Assembly (NCBI RefSeq): GCF_020510565.1
Contig: NZ_CP075189.1
Coordinates: forward strand, 1,472,501-1,536,500
Direction of reading: 5' to 3'
Origin: Ferribacterium limneticum
GTDB lineage: Bacteria > Pseudomonadota > Gammaproteobacteria > Burkholderiales > Rhodocyclaceae
Length of the DNA: 64,000 nt
The notes beneath the pieces were generated by a model that worked only from the letters and a program-made list of their open reading frames with translations, was not told the origin of the DNA and ran no database searches. Positions 20,501-29,432 of the stretch are shown here, piece by piece; position 1 is the stretch's first letter; every line of letters begins with the position of its first letter. The position numbers were made by a program, and so were the translations under genes.

Positions 20501-21121
20501 TCAGTTGATGGCGCGCTGGTTGCGCCGGGCGACGCCGCCGACGATGGCCAGGCCGGCCAGCAGCATGGCGTAGGTTTCCGGTTCCGGAACTGCCGGTACT
20601 GGCGTCCTGGCCAGCCAGGTATTGAACGCATTCAGGTGGTTGTAGGAGGCATTCATCAGGCTTCCATAGGACGCGTAAAGGGGCGAGTCCGTTGGGATAA
20701 GGGCCCTGGCTGCAGTCAGGTCGGCGATGTCGAGCAATTCGATATTCTTGCCGACGGTCAGCGCGGCAAAGCTCGAGGTGCTGCCTTGCGCCACCAGGTT
20801 CAGGTAGAGCGATTGCAGCGCCGGATTCTGGAACTGGCCGGCGGCGAGCGAGGTCAGGTCGCTGACATCAAGCCCGATGGCGTTGGCTTGACCAACCAGC
20901 GTAGCCACATGCATGTCTTCCGATCGGGGGATATTCTTGAACGGCATGATTGTCGGGTAGAGGAAGCCGAACGAGCGGTACACGTCACCGGCCAGCTTTT
21001 CTTCCTCGATCATGTAGCGCAGGCTGTCGATTGCCTCGGACGAATAGCTCTGGGCTTGCGCGACCGCGGTGCCGGTGATGTAGATGGCCAGTGCGGAAAT
21101 GAAAATTCTGAACGCGTTCAA
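20501..21121 (-). CDS. DUF2202 ferritin-like protein with PEP-CTERM sorting signal
   Basis: 206-aa exported protein. A signal peptide (to AVAQAQS) precedes a DUF2202 ferritin-like helical domain (SLRYMIEEEKLAGDVYRSFG and SEDMHVATLVGQANAIG carry likely Glu/His metal ligands). The C-terminus is a canonical PEP-CTERM tripartite signal: VPEPETYAMLLAGLAIVGGV then ARRNQR. Exosortase would process it at PEP and direct it to the envelope or exopolysaccharide. DUF2202 proteins usually lack this signal, so the fusion is notable. Confidence 0.9.
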   Translation of the reverse strand: MNAFRIFISALAIYITGTAVAQAQSYSSEAIDSLRYMIEEEKLAGDVYRSFGFLYPTIMPFKNIPRSEDMHVATLVGQANAIGLDVSDLTSLAAGQFQNPALQSLYLNLVAQGSTSSFAALTVGKNIELLDIADLTAARALIPTDSPLYASYGSLMNASYNHLNAFNTWLARTPVPAVPEPETYAMLLAGLAIVGGVARRNQRAIN

Positions 21122-21429
21122 TGTGTTACCCCCTGAAGAATTTATTATTGAATTGGCGCCTCAATACCCCCGCACAGCCTGTCTGACGGACTGGACGGGG
21201 TGCCAGGCCGGGCGATCATAAGGAAAATCTAATACATTCGGAATGTGTCAAATTGCCGCATGTCATGGCGCTCTCTTGGCGCTGTGGTGGCGGAAGCCGA
21301 AGGGAAAAATGGCTAATTGCCGTGTCGCCATTTGTCCGCCGATTTGATGAATATAATGTCTCTGTTAAATCGGTTTTTTCGGGCAACACTGGCCTGGCCG
21401 CCGATTTCTTCATCTCGGGGCTTGGCATC
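21122..21429. other. 308-bp divergent intergenic region
   Basis: Lies between the PEP-CTERM gene and the EAL-HDOD gene and must hold both promoters. A short palindrome ACATTC-G-GAATGT occurs near 21234-21246. I checked the PEP-CTERM side for a sigma-54 -24/-12 pair and did not find one (TGGCAC is present without a properly spaced TTGC). No other structure is evident. Confidence 0.5.
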
Positions 21430-22764
21430 ATGTTCGGTTTCATCAAACGCGTTTTCGGCATGGGTGGCGGAGAGACTGCACCCAGCAAAGGCGGCAGTTC
21501 GTCGCCCGATGTCCCGGTTAATTCGGCGCCAGCGGTAGCCGTCCGCAAGGCTCCGCCGGTGGTTCTGTTGCGAGACGAGATCATCGATGCCCGGACACGC
21601 ATAGCCGGCTACCGTTTTTCAGCTCGCCGGCCGGATTCCGAACTGCTCGCCGACGCCTCGGCGACGCTGGAAATCCTCACCGCCAGCAACGTCGCGGCCT
21701 TTGCTGTTCGGCGTCTGGCGCTGATTCCCCTGACCCACGATGACTGGACGCGCCAGGACTACACGCCGCTGATCGGCCCGATGACGACCTTTCTGCTCGC
21801 TCTGCCCGATGGCGCCAGGGTATCCGACGACTGGAACGCGGTTGCCGCCGCCATTCATGGCGCCGGGGCGAGGATCGCACTGGCCGCCGGTGACATCGTG
21901 ACGCATCGGCAAACGATCCTCGAACACGCCGATTATCTGCTCCTCGATTTTTCGGCGCTTTCCTTGTCCAGCCTCGAGGTTCTGCTGCGCACCCTGCGCC
22001 AGGAAAAGCCGGGCCTTGAACTCATCGCCGACAAGGTCAGGCGCTGGCCGGAGCATCGCTATTGCGTTTCGCATGGCATCGCCTATTGCCTCGGCACATT
22101 TACCACCGAGCCGGACGAGGAGCAGCAGGCCAAGGAAATCGGCCAGAGCCAGCTGGTCCTGATCGAAATGCTCAACCAGCTGCGCAAGGACGCCGAGCTG
22201 GCCGACATCGCCCAGATTGCCAAACGCGACCCGGGCGTCATCGTCAAGGTGATGGCCATGGCCAACTCGCCGATGGCCGGGTTGGCGCAGCCGGTGACCA
22301 GCATTGATCAGGCGATCATGGTGCTCGGCCGGGAACAGCTCTACCGCTGGCTGTCGATCGGGATGTTCCGCGCTGGCGCCGGCTCGCCGCGCGACGAGGT
22401 GCTGCTCGAACTGGCCCTGGCGCGCGGGCGTTTCCTCGAACTGCTCGGTCAGGAGAAGCACAGCAAGCTGGAGTGCGATGAGTTCTTCCTGCTCGGCCTG
22501 CTTTCGCTGCTCGACAGCCTGCTCGGCCTGCCGATGAGCGCGGTGGTCAGCAAGCTCAATCTGTTGCCGGCGCTGAGCGAAGCCTTGCTCGACAGCAGCG
22601 GCCCGTTGGCGCGCTACCTGATGCTGAGCATCGCCGTCGAAAAGGGCCGTGTCCAGAACGTCGCGCGTCTGGCCGAACAGCTGGGCTATGCGCTCGAAGC
22701 CATCGAGTCGGCTTCAGTCGAAGCGATTGGCTGGGCGGAGGAAGCGGTCAATCTGACCAAGTGA
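21430..22764 (+). CDS. EAL-HDOD (YuxH-type) signalling protein
   Basis: 444-aa soluble protein. A low-complexity N-terminus (to about residue 40) precedes a degenerate EAL domain without an ExL motif, so it is unlikely to hydrolyse c-di-GMP. The C-terminal HDOD domain starts near 240 (LVLIEMLNQLRKDAELADIAQIAKRDPGVIVKVMAMANS). YuxH/CdgJ-type proteins act as protein-protein signalling scaffolds in motility and attachment. The start is placed at the ATG giving MFGFIKRVFGMGGG. Confidence 0.85.
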   Translation: MFGFIKRVFGMGGGETAPSKGGSSSPDVPVNSAPAVAVRKAPPVVLLRDEIIDARTRIAGYRFSARRPDSELLADASATLEILTASNVAAFAVRRLALIPLTHDDWTRQDYTPLIGPMTTFLLALPDGARVSDDWNAVAAAIHGAGARIALAAGDIVTHRQTILEHADYLLLDFSALSLSSLEVLLRTLRQEKPGLELIADKVRRWPEHRYCVSHGIAYCLGTFTTEPDEEQQAKEIGQSQLVLIEMLNQLRKDAELADIAQIAKRDPGVIVKVMAMANSPMAGLAQPVTSIDQAIMVLGREQLYRWLSIGMFRAGAGSPRDEVLLELALARGRFLELLGQEKHSKLECDEFFLLGLLSLLDSLLGLPMSAVVSKLNLLPALSEALLDSSGPLARYLMLSIAVEKGRVQNVARLAEQLGYALEAIESASVEAIGWAEEAVNLTK

Positions 22765-22779
22765 ACCGGACGGCGAGGC

Positions 22780-23592
22780 TCAGCAGGCCCGCCCACTGGC
22801 TCGCGTAAAGCCGAAGCCGCCTTCGCCCGAGCCAGCCGGATTGATGCAGATGCGCATGGTCAGCGAGCGGGCCGCCCGGTCGAGATCGACCGGGAAGGGC
22901 GAGAAGGGAACCGAGCGTTCGACGACGGCCTTGACGAAGGCGATCTCGTCGGCCTGATCGCCGGCATTGACGACCCTGAAGGACTTCATCGAGCCGTCCG
23001 GATTGATCTTGAACTCGATGGAAGCAGGCCGCATGCCCTTGGCGCGCGGGTCGTTCTTGACGAAGCTGGCGCTGCGATTGAGGCGTTTGAGCAGGCCTTC
23101 GAGATACATTTCGAGGCTGAACGGGTCGGGCGGCGCGGCGTTGGGGCGCAGGTCGAGCAGGGCGCTGCCGGCTGATTCTTCCCGCGCCTGCTTCCACGCT
23201 TCCTCGCGGGCCATGGCTTTTGAACGCTGGGCCAGCGTCGGTTTGGGGGCGGATTTGGCGTTGTTGTCGAGCTCGTCGAGAAAGCGGTTCATGTCCGCCT
23301 TTTCGGCCGCCGTCCATTGCGGTGCGCTGGCGACCGAGGTTTTGCCCGGCTTGTTGGTGGTCAGCAGGCGCGGGCGTTCCGGCTTGATTTTCGCCGGCTT
23401 CTGGCGTGCCTCGGGAGCGCTCGCCGTTTCGGTCGACACCGGCTTGCGCAGGCGGGCTTCCATGCGCGGTGGACTTGAGGCTTCGTCCGGATCATGCCGG
23501 GGGATCATCAGGATCAGGGCGTGGATCAGGAGCGAGGCAGCAAACGCGAAAAGCGGTGCTCGCCGGGCAGGAGAGGGATGGGACACGAACAT
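22780..23592 (-). CDS. TonB-like C-terminal domain protein
   Basis: 270 aa with a single N-terminal membrane segment (LFAFAASLLIHALILMIP, the LLIHALI pattern of TonB-type anchors), a Lys/Pro/Ala-rich linker, and a C-terminal domain of about 95 residues (ASIEFKINPDGSMKSFRVVNAG, FSPFPVDL) typical of TonB/TolA-like energy transducers. No ExbBD genes are adjacent. Convergent with the EAL-HDOD gene. Confidence 0.65.
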   Translation of the reverse strand: MFVSHPSPARRAPLFAFAASLLIHALILMIPRHDPDEASSPPRMEARLRKPVSTETASAPEARQKPAKIKPERPRLLTTNKPGKTSVASAPQWTAAEKADMNRFLDELDNNAKSAPKPTLAQRSKAMAREEAWKQAREESAGSALLDLRPNAAPPDPFSLEMYLEGLLKRLNRSASFVKNDPRAKGMRPASIEFKINPDGSMKSFRVVNAGDQADEIAFVKAVVERSVPFSPFPVDLDRAARSLTMRICINPAGSGEGGFGFTRASGRAC

Positions 23593-23670
23593 CGCCGGTA
23601 TTTTAGGCGGCGCAGCCGATGGTTGGCTGTAACGATGTGTGGTTTTGTGCGCTTGCCTGAGCCGGGAAAG

Positions 23671-24255
23671 CTAGTTTCCGGGCTGTTGCCGGGCGACGAT
23701 GTGTTGCATCTGACGACGATGGGCCAGGGTGTGCATGGCGGCCAGGGCATGCCAGCCGCGCAGGTCGAGCTGGCCGAACCACGGATGGGCGTGGCGCAGG
23801 GGGCTGCGCAAATCGCCGAGGCGGTCGATCAGCCGGGCGTAATCGTCGACCGCCGCGCGCAGCTGGGCGTGCTGTTCGGCTCCGGCAGTGAGTTCGGGTT
23901 TGACCTCGGCGATGCGCAGCTCGCGGCCGAAGCTGTTGCCGTCGGCCAGGGCTTTGGCCAGTTGGCGGATGCCGGTGTCGACGATGACCAGATGCTGCAG
24001 CACCATGTTGGCCGACCAGCCACGGCTGCTGTCTTCCAGCCCGGTGACGCGCGGCACGATGACTGGCTGGCTGGCCAGCGCCGGAGGCAGGCTGGCGGCC
24101 AGGGCGAGGATGGTTTCGGTCTCCCGGCGCAGCCAGCGGGTCAGCGCATCCTTGCTTAAAAAAGTCCGCAAGGCTTGAAGCAATGTGCGGGAAATCCAGC
24201 GTTCGAGGGTCGGCAGGCCGGCGCCGGGCGGGGCGAGTTGGGTGGTAGTGGTCAT
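23671..24255 (-). CDS. DinB superfamily (DUF1569-like) protein
   Basis: 194-aa helical protein. GWSANMVLQHLVIVDTG near the middle and AMHTLAHRRQMQHIV near the C-terminus supply the spaced His residues of the DinB/YfiT metal-binding four-helix bundle. Members act as thiol-dependent transferases or are uncharacterised. The start is the ATG giving MTTTTQLAPPG; the longer in-frame reading runs through a repeat copy and is not coding. Confidence 0.65.
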   Translation of the reverse strand: MTTTTQLAPPGAGLPTLERWISRTLLQALRTFLSKDALTRWLRRETETILALAASLPPALASQPVIVPRVTGLEDSSRGWSANMVLQHLVIVDTGIRQLAKALADGNSFGRELRIAEVKPELTAGAEQHAQLRAAVDDYARLIDRLGDLRSPLRHAHPWFGQLDLRGWHALAAMHTLAHRRQMQHIVARQQPGN

Positions 24256-24270
24256 GGCAGGAAGGCTGGT

Positions 24271-24313
24271 CTTTTCAATTTTGACCAAAATTTCCGGTTG
24301 ACCGTGAGAGTCC
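24271..24313 (+). repeat. Dispersed repeat copy between the DinB-like gene and the TIR operon
   Basis: CTTTTCAATTTTGACCAAAA followed by TTTCCGGTTGACCGTGAG. Intergenic, close to full consensus. Confidence 0.9.
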
Positions 24314-24323
24314 ATGGCCGAGG

Positions 24324-24833
24324 TCATTTCTCGCAGCCGTAGCGCCATTTGGCGACCAGCAGGTAAAGCGTGCCGGCCATGAAATTGGCGATGAGCAGCC
24401 ATTTGCCCGTGGCCACCAGTCCGGCGATCAGGTAGAGGGCCGGGGCGTGGGTTGCCGGCTCGGAAATCAACTGGAGGTGGAGCAGGTTTTCAATGGCATC
24501 GAGCCCTGCGGCGCCGGGCAAGGTCCAGCTGGAAAGGCGTCGGGTCGTTCGGTCGAGTTGCCGGAAAAGGCAGCCGTAGCGGGCGAGCAGGTAACCGAAC
24601 AGGCCGTAGCTGGCGAGGACCGGGAAGTCGATGTGGAAATGGCGGCGGAAAAGGTCGACGCCATCCGGGCCCCACTGGTCGAGAATGGCTTTGAAGGATG
24701 TCTCATCAAAGGTGAATTGCAGCGCCGGAATGCCGGGCGTCAGTGGCGCTGAGTGGACGGCCATGGCGACGAAAAGGCCGAGCGCCAGCGCGCCGGACAG
24801 CCAGAGCAGCAGGGTGGCGATTTGCCGCGTCAA
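24324..24833 (-). CDS. Hypothetical polytopic membrane protein of the TIR operon
   Basis: About 169 aa with four hydrophobic segments (TLLLWLSGALALGLFVAMAV at the N-terminus, then VLASYGLFGYLLA, ALYLIAGLVATGKW and IANFMAGTLYLLVA). The family is not recognised. A TTG start one base after the stop of the TIR gene is chosen because upstream in-frame sequence lies inside the TIR gene and lacks a credible start. The tight spacing argues for coupling with the TIR gene. Confidence 0.6.
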   Translation of the reverse strand: MTRQIATLLLWLSGALALGLFVAMAVHSAPLTPGIPALQFTFDETSFKAILDQWGPDGVDLFRRHFHIDFPVLASYGLFGYLLARYGCLFRQLDRTTRRLSSWTLPGAAGLDAIENLLHLQLISEPATHAPALYLIAGLVATGKWLLIANFMAGTLYLLVAKWRYGCEK

Positions 24834-24834
24834 A

Positions 24835-25482
24835 TTACGCCACCCGCTTTTTTCGTTTCCACCACAGGAAACCTTCAACGCCGGCAAAGAGCGCCAGCAG
24901 GCTGACGATGACGCCACGTGCCAGTTCGAGCTGGTTGTCGGCATTCGGGGCCAGGGTGCCGATGGCGTATTTGGTGGCGATCACGACGACGACGACAAAA
25001 ATCGCGGCGCGCAGTGCCAACAGTCGCCAGGCATAGGGACGGCCGATGGCATCGGCGAGACGGCCGGCATCGGCTGTCCACGCCTCATCGCGCAGGTTGA
25101 TGGCCTGACGATTGACCAGGGCGCGCAGGTCGTCGGGCAAGGATGCCGCACTCGGCAGCTCGGCGCCCTGGAGCAAAACCGGGATGACCCGCTTGCCGAG
25201 TTTTAGCGCGGTGGCGATCTCGATGCGGACGAAGTCGGGCTCGGGCTTGTTGAGTCGGCTGTTCAGTTCGGCCAGCCATTTCTTGCCGATTAGGACGACG
25301 GCCACTTCGGTCCCGGCCAGCTCGCGCTGCAAAAATACGGCGAAATCCTCGCCGGCCGGAATATCGTCGGCATCGCGAAAGACGCAGGCAGCACCGAGCA
25401 GGTTTTCCAGCGAATCGGCCAGCCGCCCGGCCTCACCCGTCGTGTCGCTGCGCCGGTAGCTGATGAAGACCGGATTAGCCAT
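24835..25482 (-). CDS. TIR-domain protein with C-terminal membrane anchor
   Basis: 215 aa. The TIR_2 domain fills residues 1-140: PVFISYRRSDTTGEAGRLAD, VFRDADDIPAGEDFAVFLQ, VLIGKKWL and DFVRIEIATALKLGKRVIPV. The Glu in FVRIEI is at the position used as catalytic in NAD-cleaving TIR proteins. Two hydrophobic segments follow (LLALRAAIFVVVVVIATKYAIG and VIVSLLALFAGVEGFLWW), so the TIR domain would face the cytosol at the membrane. It sits between a proline-rich lipoprotein gene and a polytopic membrane gene. NAD cleavage, signalling or immunity roles are all possible. Confidence 0.88.
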   Translation of the reverse strand: MANPVFISYRRSDTTGEAGRLADSLENLLGAACVFRDADDIPAGEDFAVFLQRELAGTEVAVVLIGKKWLAELNSRLNKPEPDFVRIEIATALKLGKRVIPVLLQGAELPSAASLPDDLRALVNRQAINLRDEAWTADAGRLADAIGRPYAWRLLALRAAIFVVVVVIATKYAIGTLAPNADNQLELARGVIVSLLALFAGVEGFLWWKRKKRVA

Positions 25483-25506
25483 GAAAGCCTCGCGCCGCGC
25501 CGGGTT

Positions 25507-26430
25507 TCACAGGATGCTCAAGGGTTCCCAGATGCCCCCCTTGTCGAGATGCGTTTCACCCGACACTGCACTGGGCAGCAGGGTTTTCGCCGGGCCGGAC
25601 TTGCCCTTTTTGAACTCGTAAATCAGGGCGCGGGCGCGATAGTCGTCGCCATAGGGCAGGGCGCCAATCGATGCCGGTAGCGTGTGCGCCCCGCCACCGG
25701 CCCAGCCCTTGATCTTGTCGTCGCTCGGCGCCGTGGTGGACTGCACCCAAGGGGCGTCGGTGACGACGAAAACAATCGCCCGGTAATTGCCGGCCGGCGC
25801 CTTGGCCAAGGCCTTGATGAAGTTTGCCAGCGACAGATTGTTCACCGACGGCGTGCCGATCTTCCAGCGATCCGCCCCGGGCATCGGCGTGCCATCGGCC
25901 TTGATCTGCTCGAGCTGCGTCGCCAGCGCAAAACCACGCGGCACGGCGTAATAACTCCGCTGTTCGTAATGGGCCAGGCGCAGGGCCTTCTCGAACTTGT
26001 CGGCGACATTGGCCAGGCGGGTCGTCGAGCCGGTGCGCAGCCATTTGTCGGGAATCGACTCCTCGGCGGAAGCCTTGGGCGGCGGCCAGTCGAACTGCGG
26101 AATCGACGGCGCAGCGTCGCCTGTGACCTGATCTGGCGCCGGCTTCACCAGACTGCCGAAGCCGCCAGACCCGGTCTCGCGTGGAATTCCGCCGCCATTC
26201 GCAGCAGCCGGTCTGGGCGGCGGGGGCGGCAGCGTTACCGGCGCAGGCGCCGGGGCCGGTCTTGCTGCGGCGGCTGGTGGCGGGGGAGGAGGTGGCGCTG
26301 TTTCCACAGGTGTTTCGAGCGGGGCGCCGGATTTTCCGCAGGCATTCAGCCCGGCCAAGACCACAAGCGCAAAAAACAGCCGCCATGCATTGCGGCGCCC
26401 AAAAGCAGAGACGGAAAACAGATTGAGCAT
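25507..26430 (-). CDS. Proline-rich lipoprotein of the TIR operon
   Basis: 307 aa. A signal peptide ends in a lipobox (VLAGLNAC, Cys near residue 32). A Pro/Ala-rich linker (about 37-85) leads to a globular domain of about 180 residues that I do not recognise (SIPDKWLRTGSTTRLANVADKFEKALRLAHYEQRS..., NYRAIVFVVTDAPW). The linker would span the periplasm or outer leaflet. It is 24 bp upstream of the TIR gene on the same strand. Confidence 0.7.
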   Translation of the reverse strand: MLNLFSVSAFGRRNAWRLFFALVVLAGLNACGKSGAPLETPVETAPPPPPPPAAAARPAPAPAPVTLPPPPPRPAAANGGGIPRETGSGGFGSLVKPAPDQVTGDAAPSIPQFDWPPPKASAEESIPDKWLRTGSTTRLANVADKFEKALRLAHYEQRSYYAVPRGFALATQLEQIKADGTPMPGADRWKIGTPSVNNLSLANFIKALAKAPAGNYRAIVFVVTDAPWVQSTTAPSDDKIKGWAGGGAHTLPASIGALPYGDDYRARALIYEFKKGKSGPAKTLLPSAVSGETHLDKGGIWEPLSIL

Positions 26431-26585
26431 GGATGCCTCCTGCCGTCGAAAATCTGCCGGCGAAGCTGCCGGCCTTCATGGAGCGCTTCCCCCCGGAAAA
26501 CGGAGGGCTGATCAGGAGCCTACGAAGTTTTAGCAGTGGATGCAAGCATGTTGTTGGCATGGCGGCGGAAGCTCGCGACAGTGCA

Positions 26586-26630
26586 GGATTTCGTTTTTGG
26601 CCAATATTTCCGGTTGACCGTGGGATTGCA
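26586..26630 (+). repeat. Dispersed repeat copy downstream of the GGDEF-EAL gene
   Basis: GGATTTCGTTTTTGGCCAAT followed by ATTTCCGGTTGACCGTGGG. It lies in a 255-bp gap that otherwise shows nothing recognised. Confidence 0.9.
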
Positions 26631-26685
26631 CTTTGCGGTGAACGGGGGGCGATGAAACTCCCTCTGCCCCTTGATGCCCAGGGAA

Positions 26686-29397
26686 TCAATCGACGTTGTC
26701 GACTGCCCGCATCGGGAGGTATCCGCCCCGTTGCAACACGCCTTCGATGGCGGCAGCCGTGGTCGGGCGGCCAAAGTGGTAGCCCTGCATCAGGCGGCAG
26801 CCGTGGTCGAGCAGGAAGTCGGCTTGGGGGCGTTCCTCGACGCCTTCGGCAATGACTTCCTTTTGCAGACTGTCGGCGATGGCGATGATGGCCCGGACGA
26901 TGGCGACGTCGTCGGTGTCGCCCGGCAGTTCGCGGACGAAGGACTGGTCGATCTTGATGCGGTCGAAGGGCAGGCGCTTGAGGTAGGCGAGGCTGGAGTA
27001 GCCGGTGCCGAAATCGTCGATCGACAACTTGATGCCCAGGGCGCTCAGTTCGTCGAGCACGGCGACGATGCGGTCGGTGTCGTGGATGAAGGCGCTTTCG
27101 GTGACTTCCAGCTCGAGCCAGCAGGGCTCCAGACCGGTTTCGGCGAGGATGGCGATGATGCGTTGGGCGAGGTTGGCCTGGCGTAACTGAACGGCGGACA
27201 GGTTGACCGCCATGACCACGGGCGGCAGGCCCTGCTCCTGCCATTGGCGGTTTTGCCGACAGGCTTCGCGCAGTACCCAGTCGCCGATCTGGTTGATCAG
27301 GTTGCTTTCCTCGGCGATGGGGATGAAGCGCGAAGGAGGGATATTGCCTTTTTCCGGGTGGTTCCAGCGGACCAGCGCTTCGAGTCCGATCAGCCGGCCG
27401 CTTTGGGCGTCGACCTGCGGCTGGTAATTGAGGTAGATGTCCTGGCCGCGCTGCGCCCGGCGCAGGCAGTTTTCCAGCATCACCCGTTCGGAGATGCGGG
27501 TGTTCATCTCGGGCATGAAGAAACGGTAGGCATTGCCACCGGCGGCCTTGGCCTGGTACATCGCCGTGTCGGCGTTCTTGAGCAGGCTGCCGATGTCCTG
27601 GCCATCCTCCGGGTAGGTGCTGATGCCGATGCTGGCGCCGACGCGCAATTCGTGCCCGGCCACCATGAAGGGCTCGCCCAGTGCGTCGATCAGTCGCTGG
27701 GCGATGCTGGCCAGACGCGAGGGCGAGCCATAGCCCTGGATCAGGATGGCGAATTCGTCGCCGCCCTGCCGGCTCACCGTGTCGCGCGCATCGAGGCTGC
27801 TGCGCAGGCGCTGGGCCGCCTCGCGCAGCAACTGGTCGCCGATCTCGTGGCCGAGCGTGTCGTTCACGTTCTTGAAATGGTCGAGGTCGAGGAACATCAG
27901 GGCGACCTCGGCCTGGGTGCCGAAAGTCAGGGCCAGTGCCTGCGACATCAGATCGGCCAGCATGCCGCGATTGGGGAGCTGGGTCAGCTGGTCATGTTCG
28001 GCCAGGTAGCGGATGCGCTCCTGGTCTTCGTGCAGTTGCGTGATGTCGCGGGCGACGCCGGCGACACCGGCCAGTTCGCCGCGTTCGTCGAGGACCGGGG
28101 TGGAGATGAACTCGAAATGACGGGTCTCGCCGTCGGCCAGTTGCTGGGTATCGGTCCGCCGCTGTTGCCGTTGTTCGGTCAGCGCCAGGGCGTCCTGCCG
28201 GGTCAGCGATTCGGCCGCTTCGGCCGGCCAGATGGCGGCTACCGTCTGCCCCGGCAGGGTGTCGGCCGGCTGGCCACAGGCCCGCGCGTAGGCGTCGTTG
28301 ACGGCGATCAGGCGTTGCGCGCGGTCGCTCAGCCAGGCCGGGTCGGGCAGGCTGTCGAGGAGGGCGCGGGTTTGCCGCGTGGTGTTCTCGTAGGCCCGGG
28401 TCATGTCTTGTGCCAGCACCCGCGCCCGGTCGTAGGTGCGCAGCCAGACGACGATCCAGCCGGCGAGAACGAAGGCCAGCAAAAGAATGCTGAGGACTGA
28501 CCACATGACTTGCTGGTACCAGTTGGCCAGATAGTCGCTCGGTGCGTGGCCAACCACCACGTACAACGGGTAGTGGCCGACCTGACGAGCGACATAGAGG
28601 CGCTCGATGCCGTCAACCGACGAGCGATGGGTGAAATTGCCATACGCCAGCTTGTTGGCGATCTGGGTTGTCAGCGGGGTGTTTTCGAGGACGGTACCCT
28701 GGCGTTCGGGGGCGGCCGGGTAACGGGCGATCAGCCGGCGTTCGCGGTCGATCAAAGCGATGCTCTGGCCGGCACCGAGCTTGAGGCTGGTGAAGAATTC
28801 CTGGAAATGATCGGCACGTACCGCTGCCTGGACGAGGCCGGCGAATTGGCCTTGCCGGTCGTCGAGGCGGCGGCTCAGCGTGATCACCCAGTTGCTGGTG
28901 ATCTTGGCAAACAGCGGCTCGGAGACGACCAGGGCGCGAGCACCGTCGCGATTGCGCCGGAAGTAGTCGCGGTCGCGAATATGGACGCTGGCGATCTTGC
29001 CCGAGGCGTCATGCGTGAAGTTGCCATCGGCGTTGGCCACGCGCAGGCTTTGCGATTCGCTGGCGATCAGTGCCAGATAGCTGGCCAGCGCGGTGTTGAT
29101 CGCGGCAGCGTCGCCCGATTCGCCGGCCAGCGTGGTGTTCAGGCGCAACTGGCTGGCCAGCAGCACGGTGTCGATCTTGTCCACAGTGTTGTGGGCGTGT
29201 GCCTCCAGTACGCGCGCCAGATTGTCGAGGTTGCGCAGGGCAAACTCGTTTTCGCGGTCGAGCGAGACTTTCAGGCCGCCGACAATGAGCCCGATATAGG
29301 TCAGCAGGGCAAGGAGCCCCAAGGCCATCAGGACATTGCGACGTTCGCCGGGGGGCGCCGAGGACGGTCGGAGCAACTGCCTGAGGGATGACATCAT
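26686..29397 (-). CDS. CACHE-PAS-GGDEF-EAL c-di-GMP enzyme
   Basis: About 903 aa. An N-terminal membrane segment ([20 protein letters not shown]) and a second near residue 300 bracket a periplasmic CACHE-like sensor. A PAS domain follows ([23 protein letters not shown]), then GGDEF with an intact active site ([10 protein letters not shown]) and EAL with [16 protein letters not shown] and AEGVE. Both synthesis and breakdown of c-di-GMP are possible. It begins 35 bp after mutL on the same strand. The ATG at 29397 is chosen as the last candidate before the membrane segment; 29508 is possible but overlaps mutL. Confidence 0.88.
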   Translation of the reverse strand: MMSSLRQLLRPSSAPPGERRNVLMALGLLALLTYIGLIVGGLKVSLDRENEFALRNLDNLARVLEAHAHNTVDKIDTVLLASQLRLNTTLAGESGDAAAINTALASYLALIASESQSLRVANADGNFTHDASGKIASVHIRDRDYFRRNRDGARALVVSEPLFAKITSNWVITLSRRLDDRQGQFAGLVQAAVRADHFQEFFTSLKLGAGQSIALIDRERRLIARYPAAPERQGTVLENTPLTTQIANKLAYGNFTHRSSVDGIERLYVARQVGHYPLYVVVGHAPSDYLANWYQQVMWSVLSILLLAFVLAGWIVVWLRTYDRARVLAQDMTRAYENTTRQTRALLDSLPDPAWLSDRAQRLIAVNDAYARACGQPADTLPGQTVAAIWPAEAAESLTRQDALALTEQRQQRRTDTQQLADGETRHFEFISTPVLDERGELAGVAGVARDITQLHEDQERIRYLAEHDQLTQLPNRGMLADLMSQALALTFGTQAEVALMFLDLDHFKNVNDTLGHEIGDQLLREAAQRLRSSLDARDTVSRQGGDEFAILIQGYGSPSRLASIAQRLIDALGEPFMVAGHELRVGASIGISTYPEDGQDIGSLLKNADTAMYQAKAAGGNAYRFFMPEMNTRISERVMLENCLRRAQRGQDIYLNYQPQVDAQSGRLIGLEALVRWNHPEKGNIPPSRFIPIAEESNLINQIGDWVLREACRQNRQWQEQGLPPVVMAVNLSAVQLRQANLAQRIIAILAETGLEPCWLELEVTESAFIHDTDRIVAVLDELSALGIKLSIDDFGTGYSSLAYLKRLPFDRIKIDQSFVRELPGDTDDVAIVRAIIAIADSLQKEVIAEGVEERPQADFLLDHGCRLMQGYHFGRPTTAAAIEGVLQRGGYLPMRAVDNVD

Positions 29398-29432
29398 GAG
29401 GGCGCGGGCCGGGGCGAGTGTGAGCCGCCGAA

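Noticed and set aside
21122..21200. Sigma-54 promoter for the PEP-CTERM gene
   Set aside because: TGGCAC is present but the spaced TTGC element is missing.
27195..27212. GGTTGACCGC inside the GGDEF-EAL gene as a repeat copy
   Set aside because: One mismatch in the core and no AT-rich half; it encodes the conserved AVNLS of the EAL domain.
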